In this document: piece after piece, positions 54,346 to 62,958 of the stretch
Layout: each line of letters starts with the position of its first letter
Position numbering within the stretch: the stretch's first letter is position 1
Source of the DNA: Natronosalvus caseinilyticus
Lineage (GTDB): Archaea; Halobacteriota; Halobacteria; Halobacteriales; Natrialbaceae
DNA length: 64,000 nucleotides
Direction of reading: 5' to 3'
Assembly (NCBI RefSeq): GCF_017357105.1
Contig: NZ_CP071596.1
Span: forward strand, 2,728,001-2,792,000
The notes under the pieces: model-generated
Databases searched by the model: none
Told to the model about the DNA's origin: nothing
Seen by the model: only the letters and a program-made list of their open reading frames with translations
Translations under genes and position numbers: made by a program

Positions 54346-55653
54346 TCAGTCTCGACCCGATTGCCGTCCATCGACCGACGCGTCCTGGATCGATGGCCGT
54401 TCCTCGCTCGAACACGCGGTTTCGGGGACCGGGGATCGAAGGGCTACCAGCGGAAGTGCGAACGCGAGAAAGCCCCCACCGAGGAGCGCCAGTAACGTGA
54501 TCGGCGAAGTCAGGTCCGCGACGAAGCCCGCAAGCGGTTTCAACGGGATGCGCACGAGTGCGCACCCCATCGACGCGGCACTGAGGACCGTAGCACGACC
54601 GACCGACGCCGACTGGTCGTTGAGGTACTGATTGACCAGCGGTTCGTACAGGGCTCGAGCCCCCTTCATTCCGAAGAAGACGGGAATGGCGAGCACCGGA
54701 ACGACGGCAGGGGCGAACATGGTCACGGCGGTCACCACCGGAACTGTCAGCAGCGCCGTCCGGAGGCCCACCAGGGATCGAACGGTTTCCGCGTGATAAC
54801 TCGCGATGGCCGCGAGGACGGCGAATCCGGCGTAGAGGAATCCGAGCGCAGCTTCCTCCGGCAGGGGTCCGGCGAGGAACGACACCGGCGATGCGCCGTT
54901 CAACACCTCGACGGTAATCGGTTGAATGTAGGTGTCTGCCACGTTGACCAGCGCGAAAAACAGGGCGACGAGCGGGACGAAGACGCGAAACGATGGACCC
55001 GCGAACAGCCGCCGAAGCATCGAGAGCGTCTCGAGTACGCCAGGACAGTCCGACGCGTTCATCTCACTGGTGCCATCGAACTGGGCGTTCTTCGGCATGG
55101 TGAGCACCACGGCCACGCCAGCGCCGTTGAGTGCCGCCGAAGCGAGAAACGGATAGGTCGGCTCAATCGCGTAGAGGAGGCCGCCACCGATCATCGTCAT
55201 CGCGGAGACCCACTGGTGGACCGACCCGCCTCGACCGCGGATGCGAGCGAAATCCGTCTCATTTCCTTCGCCGTCTCCCGACCGAAGCGTCTCGTAGAGC
55301 CAGGCGTCCGCGGTTCCGGACTGAAATGCGAGCGAGACCGACCAGACGGCGTAGAGAACCAGAAACGAGAGGAACGAATCGGCAACGACGAATCCGGCGA
55401 TCGACAGCGTCATTGCCGCCATCCCAATCGCGAGCGCGTTCCGACGACCGAGTCGGTCCGCGATGTAGCCCGTCGGTACCTCGAGGACGACGACGAGCAG
55501 TGCCGAAACGGCCCCGAACGTCCCGATCTGGGCGAAGGTGAGATCCTTCCAGAGCAAGAACAGGGTGAACACTGGCCAAATGAAGCCGACCGAATCGGTT
55601 GCCTGGAAGAGATAGTATCTGGCGATCGGCGCGGAAATTCCGGTTCGACTCAT
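54346..55653 (-). CDS. MFS transporter
   Basis: The 435-residue protein from ATG 55653 has about eleven to twelve membrane helices and the MFS loop GYIADRLGRRNALAIG between helices 2 and 3 (residues 62-77). The C-terminal tail is acidic and Ser-rich. Its N-terminus (YYLFQATDSVGFIWPVFTLFLLWK) resembles drug or sugar carriers of archaea. The substrate is not predictable. An in-frame ATG upstream (55746) gives a non-conserved N-terminus. Confidence 0.88.
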   Translation of the reverse strand: MSRTGISAPIARYYLFQATDSVGFIWPVFTLFLLWKDLTFAQIGTFGAVSALLVVVLEVPTGYIADRLGRRNALAIGMAAMTLSIAGFVVADSFLSFLVLYAVWSVSLAFQSGTADAWLYETLRSGDGEGNETDFARIRGRGGSVHQWVSAMTMIGGGLLYAIEPTYPFLASAALNGAGVAVVLTMPKNAQFDGTSEMNASDCPGVLETLSMLRRLFAGPSFRVFVPLVALFFALVNVADTYIQPITVEVLNGASPVSFLAGPLPEEAALGFLYAGFAVLAAIASYHAETVRSLVGLRTALLTVPVVTAVTMFAPAVVPVLAIPVFFGMKGARALYEPLVNQYLNDQSASVGRATVLSAASMGCALVRIPLKPLAGFVADLTSPITLLALLGGGFLAFALPLVALRSPVPETACSSEERPSIQDASVDGRQSGRD

Positions 55654-55894
55654 CTGCGTCGTGGGATGGACGTACTGATAGCACTTAGGCGATTCCGGTT
55701 GCGAATTTTTGTGATAAATCTGAATGTTATGGCACCCGGCCGCCACCGTTCGACCGTGTACTGCTCGAGCGGATCAGACAGACGTCATGCACCACACTCG
55801 AGCGAATCAGACACCCGCGCACGTCACTCCCGAAGCAGAGTCGCGACTGACGGTGCAGCGAGACGACGACATCTTCACGCGGGCTCGACCGGCC

Positions 55895-56134
55895 TCACTG
55901 CATCCCGTCGGGGAGCTCCTGCGCCGGCGGCCGACCGATAGTACGACAGATCCCGTCCAGAAGCAACAGCAGGCTCTCTTTGTGCCGAGGCTTGTTGTAG
56001 TGAATCGAAGTCGGAGCGACTCCGTACCGATCGTACTCGTCGAACGCGCCCGGTGGCACCGACTCGTGTTCGGTTACGTCCTTACGAACCTCGACTGCGA
56101 GGGCGTGTAGATGGATGAGTTCCTGTTTACGCAT
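55895..56134 (-). CDS. UPF0058 family protein
   Basis: The 79-residue protein begins MRKQELIHLHALAVEVRKD and continues through a helix-rich sequence with SIHYNKPRHKESLLLLLDGI, which is the signature of the archaeal UPF0058 family. No enzymatic motif is visible. It follows the HalOD1 gene by 14 bases on the same strand and is likely co-transcribed. A long antisense frame through lhr overlaps the region but is not real. Confidence 0.92.
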   Translation of the reverse strand: MRKQELIHLHALAVEVRKDVTEHESVPPGAFDEYDRYGVAPTSIHYNKPRHKESLLLLLDGICRTIGRPPAQELPDGMQ

Positions 56135-56148
56135 TCCGTCGATTCCTC

Positions 56149-56466
56149 TCACGCAGATTCGTTCGGCTGGCCGATCTGTGGGTCTCCCTCGTAAATTCGA
56201 ACGGTTCCATCGGAACCGATGGTGATGGTGTAGCCCTCGTGTTCGAATTCGACATTGACCGTCGAATCGTGCGCGCTCGCGTGACGCAGCAGCGTCACGA
56301 CCGATTCCAGTTCGACGGATTCGTACAACGGCCCGACGTCGGTCTCGGGCACCTCCTCGAGGGCTGCAATCGCCTGGACGAGTTCTCCCGTCAACGCGTC
56401 CGTTTCGTCCTCCGTCGAGTCGAGTCCCATCTCGCCGTTGGGTGCGTGATCGAGTTGGCTGCTCAT
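56149..56466 (-). CDS. HalOD1 output-domain protein
   Basis: The 105-residue protein from ATG 56466 has a short N-terminal acidic part and one HalOD1 domain (GELVQAIAALEEVPETDVGPLYESVELESVV, then FEHEGYTITIGSDGTVRIYEGD). HalOD1 occurs alone or after receiver domains as a haloarchaeal output module. It lies 14 bases upstream of the UPF0058 gene. Its partner kinase or regulator is not adjacent. Confidence 0.9.
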   Translation of the reverse strand: MSSQLDHAPNGEMGLDSTEDETDALTGELVQAIAALEEVPETDVGPLYESVELESVVTLLRHASAHDSTVNVEFEHEGYTITIGSDGTVRIYEGDPQIGQPNESA

Positions 56467-56649
56467 ATCTCTGAGTAGCGGGCCAACGAACACCTATGAA
56501 AGCGGTGTCCCTAAATGTCGAGGTATATCTGCCATTATCGTTTCTCGAAACAATTTCACCAGGCGAAACTGAAATTATAGCCGTTGTAAACGGGTCGGAG
56601 AACGCTCCTCGAGCGCGAACTGAATTTTGGGTCGAAAAACGCGATCCAC

Positions 56650-59442
56650 CTATCGATCCTCGGACGACGTGGCGAGCGCACCCTCGCCGATCTCCTCCAG
56701 GACGTGCTCGTGAAACGCTTGCAAGACGGCGCTCTCGTCTTCGGCCAGCACCACGTCGCTCGCCGAGAGCGTCGCCAGTCCGAACGCGCGCGGTGTCGGC
56801 GAGTCGACGAGCCGTCTCGAGACCTCGAGTTCGCCCGACTCGAGGCGGGAGACGATGCCTTCGACCTCCGCGACGTTCAACTTGTCCACGAGGAGTTCCC
56901 GGTAGGTTTCTTCGATGACGGCGAAGTCCTCGAGGCCCTCGGCGAACCCCAGCAACATCTCGCTCGAGACCTGTTGCTCGCTGGCGGACTTCTCGTAGCC
57001 CTTGTACCGCTTGAGGATCATCAGCGAGCGCGTGGCGTTGATCCGGAAGTACCGCTGGAGGAGGTCGGTTCCCGACAGCGCGCGTCGCAGGTCCGGGCGC
57101 ACGTCGTCGGCCTCGAGATCGGCGAGAATGCCCTCGAGGTCGACCTTCCGGTTCAGCGGCATCGAGAGGACGAACCCGTTGTCCGCGACGGCGACGCGGA
57201 CGTCCGCCGTCGCCTCCTGGGCACACCGGTAGGCGAGCAGTCTCGAGAGGCCGTCGTTGACGCGACGGCCGTAACAGGAGTGGACGTAGTAGTGGCGCTC
57301 GTACTCGTCACGGTCCCGTTCGACCTCGACGGCGAGTCGATCGGGCGTGCTCACGCTCCCAACGCCCGCGTAGCGAATCTGGTAGTCGAACAGCCGAGAA
57401 ATCGCGCGGACGCTCGAGTCGTCCAGCGGAAACTGACGAAGCCAGGCGCGGATGCGTGAGGAGCCGCCCTCGTCGTAGTGCTCAAGGAGCGTCCGCTGGA
57501 ACGCGAGGATTTCACGACCCATGTCCGAGGAGAGCGGCAGGCGCTCGGAGTACCAGGACGGCACCGTCGGCCGCGCGCTCGTCCGGTCGACGTACACCTT
57601 CGACCCGCGCCGGTAGCGGTACTCGAAGTGATCCCCGCCGAGGACGAACACGTCGCCCTTCTCGAGTGTGTCCAGATAGCCCTCGTCGAGTTGGCCGACC
57701 CACGCGCTCTCGGCGCGCGTGTAGACGTCGCAGGTGAAGGAGTCGGGAATCGTGCCGACGTTGGTCATGTAGATGACGCGGGCAAGTCGGCCACGTTTGC
57801 CCATCAGCACCTCACCGACGGGGTACTCGGGGTAGTGGTGCTCGCCGTCGGGCGGGTCGTTCGCGTCCCGCCAGACCTTCGCGTAGACGTTTCGGTCCTC
57901 CATTCCGGCGTACTCGGCCGTGAGGTACGCGAGGAGTTGCTCCCAGTCGTCGTCGCCGTAGCGCCGGTAGGGATACGCCCGCCGCAGGATCTCGAGCACC
58001 TCCCGTTCCGGTCGAATCTCGGCGATCGCCATCCCGTAGACCTGCTGGGCGGCGACGTCCTGGGCGTTCTCGGGAATCGACACGGAATCGACGAAGCCCT
58101 CCTGGGCCTTCTTGAGCATGACGGCACACTCGAGCAACTCGTCCCGGTCGAGGGCGATCACGCGACCCGTGACCGTCTGGCCGACCCGGTGGCCCGCCCG
58201 GCCGACACGCTGGAGCAACGCGGCGACGGACTTCGGCGAGCCGACCTGCACGACGAGGTCGACGTGGGGCATGTCGATGCCCAGTTCGAGGCTGGTCGAG
58301 GACGTCACCACGTCCAGGTCGCCCGCTTTGAGCTTCCCTTCGACCCGGTGTCGAACGTCCTTCGAGAGGCTCCCGTGGTGACACCCCGAGTTGTCCTCGT
58401 CGTAGGCGTCGAAGCGCTCGCGGAGCGTGTGTAACACGCGCTCGGCGCCCGAACGCGTGTTCGTGAAGACCAGCGTGTTGGTGTGGTTCTGGATGTGCTC
58501 GTGTAAGAGACGGTAGAAGCGGTCCTGAACGAGGTCTCGAGAGGTGTTGATCAGGTCGTCGGCAGGGCACTCGAGGCGGAGGTCGAACTCGCGGGCGAAG
58601 CGGGCGTCGACGATGTCGTAGTCTCGAGGGATTCGTTCAGTTTCGAAATCCGAGCCAGCGGACCCCGGCTCGCTCGACGGTTCACACCCGACCAGAAACT
58701 CCGCGACCTGCGAGAGCGGCTCGATCGTCGCCGAACAGCCGATCCGCGTGACGTCGTGATCGACCAATGCCTCGAGTCGCTCGAGGCTCACCGACAGGTG
58801 CGTCCCGCGTTTGCTAGCCGCCAGCGAGTGAATCTCGTCGACGATGACGTACTCCACGCTGCGCAGTTTCTCGCGGAACTTCGGCGCGTTGAGCAAGATT
58901 GCTAGCGTCTCCGGCGTCGTGTTGAGCACGTGGGGCGTCGTCTGGAGCATCGCCTGGCGCTCGCTCGAACTGGTGTCGCCGTGGCGGATCGCGTGGCGAA
59001 TCTCGCCCATCGAGTCGCCCCGCTCGTCGACGATCGATTCGATCCCCTCGAGCGGGACCTCGAGGTTCCGGTGGATGTCGTTGGCCAGTGACTTCAGCGG
59101 CGAGACGTACAGACAGTACACCGCGTTCTCGAGTCCGTCGCCGTCCCGGTCGCGCTTGAAGAGTTCGTCGATAATCGCCGTAAACGACGCCAGCGTCTTG
59201 CCAGAACCCGTCGGCGCACAGATCAGGGTATTCGTTCCAGCGTGAATCTTCGGGATGGCCTCGCGCTGTGGCGGGGTGAAGAAGCCGCCGTTCTCGGGGA
59301 CGTACTCGCCGAAGGCTTCGAGCCACCACTCCTGGACCGCCGGCTCGAGTAACTCGAAGACGTCCCAGTCAGCGACGTCGGCCGACTCGAGTGCGGGCGG
59401 CAACGACGGGCTCGTCGAGTGCGACGACTCGTCCCCATCCAT
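56650..59442 (-). CDS. lhr: Lhr-type superfamily 2 DNA/RNA helicase
   Basis: The 930-residue protein has Walker A in ICAPTGSGKT (about residues 75-84), the DEIH motif II (VIVDEIHSLA, about 198-207), motif III GCSATIE, and helicase C motifs (DVVTSSTSLELGIDMPHVDLV, VGRAGHRVGQ). A winged helix and the Lhr C-terminal domain with GGDHFEYRYR follow. Lhr helicases act in DNA repair and replication restart. No broken motifs are seen. It is longer than a core DEAD-box protein and shorter than bacterial Lhr, as typical of archaea. The HalOD1 and UPF0058 genes follow 183 bases later. Confidence 0.94.
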   Translation of the reverse strand: MDGDESSHSTSPSLPPALESADVADWDVFELLEPAVQEWWLEAFGEYVPENGGFFTPPQREAIPKIHAGTNTLICAPTGSGKTLASFTAIIDELFKRDRDGDGLENAVYCLYVSPLKSLANDIHRNLEVPLEGIESIVDERGDSMGEIRHAIRHGDTSSSERQAMLQTTPHVLNTTPETLAILLNAPKFREKLRSVEYVIVDEIHSLAASKRGTHLSVSLERLEALVDHDVTRIGCSATIEPLSQVAEFLVGCEPSSEPGSAGSDFETERIPRDYDIVDARFAREFDLRLECPADDLINTSRDLVQDRFYRLLHEHIQNHTNTLVFTNTRSGAERVLHTLRERFDAYDEDNSGCHHGSLSKDVRHRVEGKLKAGDLDVVTSSTSLELGIDMPHVDLVVQVGSPKSVAALLQRVGRAGHRVGQTVTGRVIALDRDELLECAVMLKKAQEGFVDSVSIPENAQDVAAQQVYGMAIAEIRPEREVLEILRRAYPYRRYGDDDWEQLLAYLTAEYAGMEDRNVYAKVWRDANDPPDGEHHYPEYPVGEVLMGKRGRLARVIYMTNVGTIPDSFTCDVYTRAESAWVGQLDEGYLDTLEKGDVFVLGGDHFEYRYRRGSKVYVDRTSARPTVPSWYSERLPLSSDMGREILAFQRTLLEHYDEGGSSRIRAWLRQFPLDDSSVRAISRLFDYQIRYAGVGSVSTPDRLAVEVERDRDEYERHYYVHSCYGRRVNDGLSRLLAYRCAQEATADVRVAVADNGFVLSMPLNRKVDLEGILADLEADDVRPDLRRALSGTDLLQRYFRINATRSLMILKRYKGYEKSASEQQVSSEMLLGFAEGLEDFAVIEETYRELLVDKLNVAEVEGIVSRLESGELEVSRRLVDSPTPRAFGLATLSASDVVLAEDESAVLQAFHEHVLEEIGEGALATSSEDR

Positions 59443-59502
59443 CGTCAGTCACTGGGGCCCGGTCGCCTAAGAGGGTTTGGTCAGCGGGGTGAAAGTGAAC
59501 TG

Positions 59503-60159
59503 CTACAGTTCGAGCCACTCACTCTGGACGGTGTAGTCACGGAGATGCCACCGTTGCTCGACGCGGTCGTCGCGGCGTCGGACCTCGACGACCGCGTCGA
59601 ACAGCGGTTCGAACAGGTTGACCGCGTCGTGATTGCGCGCCAACGGGAGGTGAAAGTGACCCATTCCCGTCGTGCTTTTGACGGTCGTCGTCGTGATGTG
59701 GAGCAGTTTGAACACGTCCTCGGGATCGTACTCGCTCAGCAACGGGACGATCGAGTCGACGCAGACGCGCAGTTCGGCAGGATCGAGTCCGCCTTCCGTC
59801 GACTCGATTTCTCGAATCGCGTCGATGACGTCCGTTCCGAGGGTGGCGAGCGGTCGGCCAGCCGTCTCGACGGTCGGTTCCTGTGCTGGTTGGACGGTGT
59901 GTTCGATGTGCCGCGTCCTCGCGTCCGTGGACTCACAGACGCAGCCGTGTCCGCGGTACGTCGCGTCTCGAGCCGTCACGGCGAGTCGATGGCGTTCGCT
60001 ATCGGTGTGCGTCCCGAGTAAGCGCTGGCACGCGACTTCGTGCGCTGCTTGCTCGCTGCTCCCGACGACCAGTACAGTACTTCCGTTCCGTTTGAGTCGG
60101 TCGAGCGCCTGCGCGAACGTGACGCCGTCTGACACACCGGTACCTGACTCAGTCTGCAT
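59503..60159 (-). CDS. DUF7504-like (RecA/KaiC-fold-like) haloarchaeal protein
   Basis: The 218-residue protein has an N-terminal strand STVLVVGSSEQAAHEVA in the position of a RecA P-loop, without the Lys/Thr pair. It also has LRVCVDSIVPLLSEYDPEDVFKLLHI, GMGHFHLPLARNHDAV and LFEPLFDAVVEVRRR in the order of the family I recall as DUF7504. It aligns with the protein at 8980-9636. Cysteines cluster around residue 72-74 (GCVCES). Probably a regulatory ATPase-like protein; nucleotide binding is uncertain. Confidence 0.72.
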   Translation of the reverse strand: MQTESGTGVSDGVTFAQALDRLKRNGSTVLVVGSSEQAAHEVACQRLLGTHTDSERHRLAVTARDATYRGHGCVCESTDARTRHIEHTVQPAQEPTVETAGRPLATLGTDVIDAIREIESTEGGLDPAELRVCVDSIVPLLSEYDPEDVFKLLHITTTTVKSTTGMGHFHLPLARNHDAVNLFEPLFDAVVEVRRRDDRVEQRWHLRDYTVQSEWLEL

Positions 60160-60317
60160 CCATTTACAGCCTCACCGCCGACCGCAATAAACATTGTGGT
60201 CGTTATTCATCTAAGTACGTTCACCTCGAACAAAATACGTCGGACGAGTTCGGCATATTATTCGCCAGGGAGAGACCCAATCGGCCATTTTTTCACGAAT
60301 GGCCACGCAGTGATCAC

Positions 60318-61247
60318 ATGGACGACCGCGACCGTACCGACCGCGACGACCTCGCCGACGCGCTTCAGGAGTTGAGCGCGACGCTGAACGCGCTCCGCGA
60401 CGAACTCGAGGACGACGCTCGATCCCGGAACCGCCGTCGACGGCAATTCCCGTTGCGGCCGCCGACGCCGGGCGAACTCGTGCGGTTCGGTGACGAAGTC
60501 GCGATTCCGGCCCTAATCGCGACCCTGGAGGCGAACATCCGTGCGCTCGAGGCCCTCAGACGCGGGCTCAAGCTCGCCCGAGGCCAGCGAGCGGTTCGCG
60601 ACGCTGCAACGGACGCCGCCGACCGGACGGCTAGCCGTTCGAGCGACCTCCGCGATACGACGCTCACGCACCTCGACCGTGCGCTTCGGGAACTGCAGGA
60701 CGCCGTCTCGGACGACGCTGACGAAGTTGGGATTGAGGTCGACGATCGAACGCGAACGTTGCTCGAGGACGCCAGGCGGCTTCGCGACGATATCGACCAG
60801 CGACTGGCGGAGCGCATCGACCGGGGAGGAGAATCTGGGTCGGACGACGCGTCTCAGCCCTACCGGATCGACATCCAGTCCGGGGACAACCAGCGATCCG
60901 CGAGTGACCAGCGGTCGGCGAGAGACGAGGACAGAGAGAGCGACAGCGGTGCCCGTCTCCCGGAGGAATCCACCGACTCCGGCGTCGACGTCGACGCCGA
61001 ACTCGAGACGCTTCGGGATCGGTACGGCGCCTCGAGCGCGGACGAAACGAATGAAACGGACGAGTCTACGCCGACCGAGAACGACGGCGAATCGGCGGAC
61101 AGTGGAGGATCGAGAGGTAGTGGTCCGCACGGGACGCGCGACTCGAGGAGCGACGAAACGGGGGCTGACGACGACTTGAGTGACGATGGTGACGGCGACA
61201 GCGAAGACAGCGAAGACAGTGAAGACGACGAAGACACAGACGAATAA
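60318..61247 (+). CDS. DUF7547-like protein with acidic tail
   Basis: The 309-residue protein has a helical N-terminal half (about residues 1-160: DDLADALQELSATLNALRDEL, then PPTPGELVRFGDEVAIPALIA, ALEALRRGLKLARGQ, and a long coiled coil). The last 140 residues are low complexity Asp/Ser/Glu, ending in a run of Glu-Asp-Ser repeats. The N-terminal domain resembles what I recall as DUF7547. No catalytic motif is seen. Function unknown. It converges with the DUF35 gene. Confidence 0.75.
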   Translation: MDDRDRTDRDDLADALQELSATLNALRDELEDDARSRNRRRRQFPLRPPTPGELVRFGDEVAIPALIATLEANIRALEALRRGLKLARGQRAVRDAATDAADRTASRSSDLRDTTLTHLDRALRELQDAVSDDADEVGIEVDDRTRTLLEDARRLRDDIDQRLAERIDRGGESGSDDASQPYRIDIQSGDNQRSASDQRSARDEDRESDSGARLPEESTDSGVDVDAELETLRDRYGASSADETNETDESTPTENDGESADSGGSRGSGPHGTRDSRSDETGADDDLSDDGDGDSEDSEDSEDDEDTDE

Positions 61248-61265
61248 GCCCGAAACGAGGACCGC

Positions 61266-61643
61266 TCAAACCGGTTCGAACCGGTAGCCGTCCCACGCCT
61301 GACTCTCGGTCACTTTGATCCCCACACCTGGTTCTCGAAGTTCCTCGACGTAGATCGGCCGAACCTCGTCGCCGGTCTCGACGTCGCCGGTCGTGAGCTG
61401 ACCCAGGGCTCGAACGGGCGGCTGATCGACCTCGAGCGCGTCCTCGAGGTCGAACTCGACGATGGCCAGGTGATTCGGCTCGCGGACGCCGGGCGGGGTG
61501 GCAGTGCTCGTCGTCCAGGTGACGACCGTCGCGGTGAACTCGCTCAGGTCGACCGTGTCGACGGGTTCCTCGCCGTCGGGTCCGAGGTGGTGGCCGGGGA
61601 ACCCGATCGTCCCATCGGCGTAACGATAGGCCTCCATCGTCAT
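61266..61643 (-). CDS. DUF35-type OB-fold protein without zinc ribbon
   Basis: The 125-residue protein (ATG 61643; 61637 is an alternative start) has the OB-fold half of DUF35 proteins: FTATVVTWTTSTATPPGVREPNHLAIVEFD, then RALGQLTTGDVETGDEVRPIYV. It contains no cysteine, so the N-terminal rubredoxin-like zinc ribbon usual for the family is missing. DUF35 partners bridge thiolase and HMG-CoA synthase in archaea. Its start overlaps the thiolase stop (ATGA), which supports a two-gene operon and a shared complex. Confidence 0.85.
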   Translation of the reverse strand: MTMEAYRYADGTIGFPGHHLGPDGEEPVDTVDLSEFTATVVTWTTSTATPPGVREPNHLAIVEFDLEDALEVDQPPVRALGQLTTGDVETGDEVRPIYVEELREPGVGIKVTESQAWDGYRFEPV

Positions 61644-62797
61644 GCTGCGGCCTCCATGATCGTCGTGATAACGCAGTTGCCGAACCCGCCGACGTTACAG
61701 CACAGGCCGACGTCGGCGTCGACCTGGCGCGGTCCGGCCTCGCCGACGAGCTGTTCGTAAATCTCGACACCCTGGGCGACGCCGCTGGCGCCGAGTGGGT
61801 GGCCCTTTGACTTGAGGCCGCCGGAGGTGTTGATCGGGAGGTCGCCGGTATCGCGTTCCGTGTCGCCCGCCTCGACGCGCTCCCAGGCCTCGCCGTGATC
61901 GGCGAAGCCGAGTCCCTCCATCTGCAGGAACTCGAGGATAGTGAACATGTCGTGGAGTTCGGCGACGTCGACGTCCTCGGGGCCGTAGCCGCTCATCTCG
62001 TAGGCGGACTCGCCGCTCTCGACGACGCCGTTCATCACGGTGGGATCGGGACGCTCGTGGACGACGTGGGTGTCGGTCGCACCCGCGACACCCGCGACGA
62101 CGGCGTACTCGTCGACGTACTCCTTCGCCACGGACTCCGGACAGAACACGAGGCCCGCGCTGCCGTCGGTGATCGGACAGAAGTCGTAGAGTCTGAGCGG
62201 GTCGGCCACGATGGGCGACTCGAGGACGGTCTCTAAGCCCACTTCCTTCCGGAACTGGGCGTGGGGGTTGTCGACGCCGTTTTTGTGATTCTTGACGGCG
62301 ACCTTCCCGAGGCTCTCCCGAGGCGCGTCGAAGCGCTCGAGGTAGTGACGGGCGGTCATCCCGGCGAAGGAGGGCAGGGTGACGCCGTGTTTGTACTCCT
62401 CGGGGTGGGTGATCGAAGCGATGATGTCGGTCGACTCCCCGGTCGTGCGGTGGGTCATCTTCTCGCCGCCGACAAGGAGCGTCATCTCGCTGGCCCCGCT
62501 GGCGACGGACTGCCAGGCGGCGTAGATGCCGGCCCCGCCGCTCGAGGAGGTCTGATCGACCCGCTGGGCGTACGCCGGCAGGAGGTCGAGGTCGTGAGCG
62601 AGCATGTTCATGATGCCGCCCTGGCCCTCGAACTCGCCACTGGACATGTTCGCGACGTAGCAGTGCTCGACGTCGTCCGAGGCGACGCCGGCGTCCTCGA
62701 GGGCGGCGATGCCGGCTTCGGCGAGGAGGTCGCGGATCCACGCCTCGCGCTGGCCGAACTGGGTCATCGACGCGCCGATGATCGCAACGCGTTCCAT
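61640..62797 (-). CDS. thiolase domain acetyl-CoA acetyltransferase family protein
   Basis: The 385-residue protein from ATG 62797 has the archaeal SCP2-type thiolase pattern: MERVAIIGASMTQFGQR, NMSSGEFEGQ, LLVGGEKMTHRT, ELHDMF, GHPLGASGVAQ (catalytic His) and CCNVGGFGNC. The usual nucleophilic Cys of the Cys-x-Ser-Gly loop is Ser here (Thr83-Ser-Ser-Ser-Gly-Gly). This start fits the TATA at 62821-62828 (24-31 bases away); the GTG at 62803 is the alternative. It forms an operon with DUF35. It probably handles acyl-CoA condensation or binding in lipid metabolism. Confidence 0.9.
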   Translation of the reverse strand: MERVAIIGASMTQFGQREAWIRDLLAEAGIAALEDAGVASDDVEHCYVANMSSGEFEGQGGIMNMLAHDLDLLPAYAQRVDQTSSSGGAGIYAAWQSVASGASEMTLLVGGEKMTHRTTGESTDIIASITHPEEYKHGVTLPSFAGMTARHYLERFDAPRESLGKVAVKNHKNGVDNPHAQFRKEVGLETVLESPIVADPLRLYDFCPITDGSAGLVFCPESVAKEYVDEYAVVAGVAGATDTHVVHERPDPTVMNGVVESGESAYEMSGYGPEDVDVAELHDMFTILEFLQMEGLGFADHGEAWERVEAGDTERDTGDLPINTSGGLKSKGHPLGASGVAQGVEIYEQLVGEAGPRQVDADVGLCCNVGGFGNCVITTIMEAAA

Positions 62798-62820
62798 GCT
62801 CACACTGAGTCAGGTCACGC

Positions 62821-62828
62821 ATTTATAG
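62821..62828 (-). promoter_or_regulatory. TATA box of the thiolase operon
   Basis: On the minus strand CTATAAAT lies 24-31 bases before ATG 62797 and is the best A/T signal in the divergent spacer. The TATAATTT at 62926-62933 on the plus strand likewise serves mgtE. Confidence 0.6.
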
Positions 62829-62958
62829 GGTGAGGATGTTGGCAGAATCGGTGTGAGTCGTTTCTGGATCAGCTGTCTATCTCCCCAGGCGGTGTTAGGA
62901 TTGGTGTGCGAATTCGGCTATCGACTATAATTTAGGGGTTGATCTGTACGCTCCGTGT

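Noticed and set aside
55895-57226. 443-codon minus-strand frame fusing UPF0058 to upstream sequence
   Set aside because: Its upstream part is out of frame with, and overlaps, lhr and HalOD1; only the last 79 codons are a real gene.
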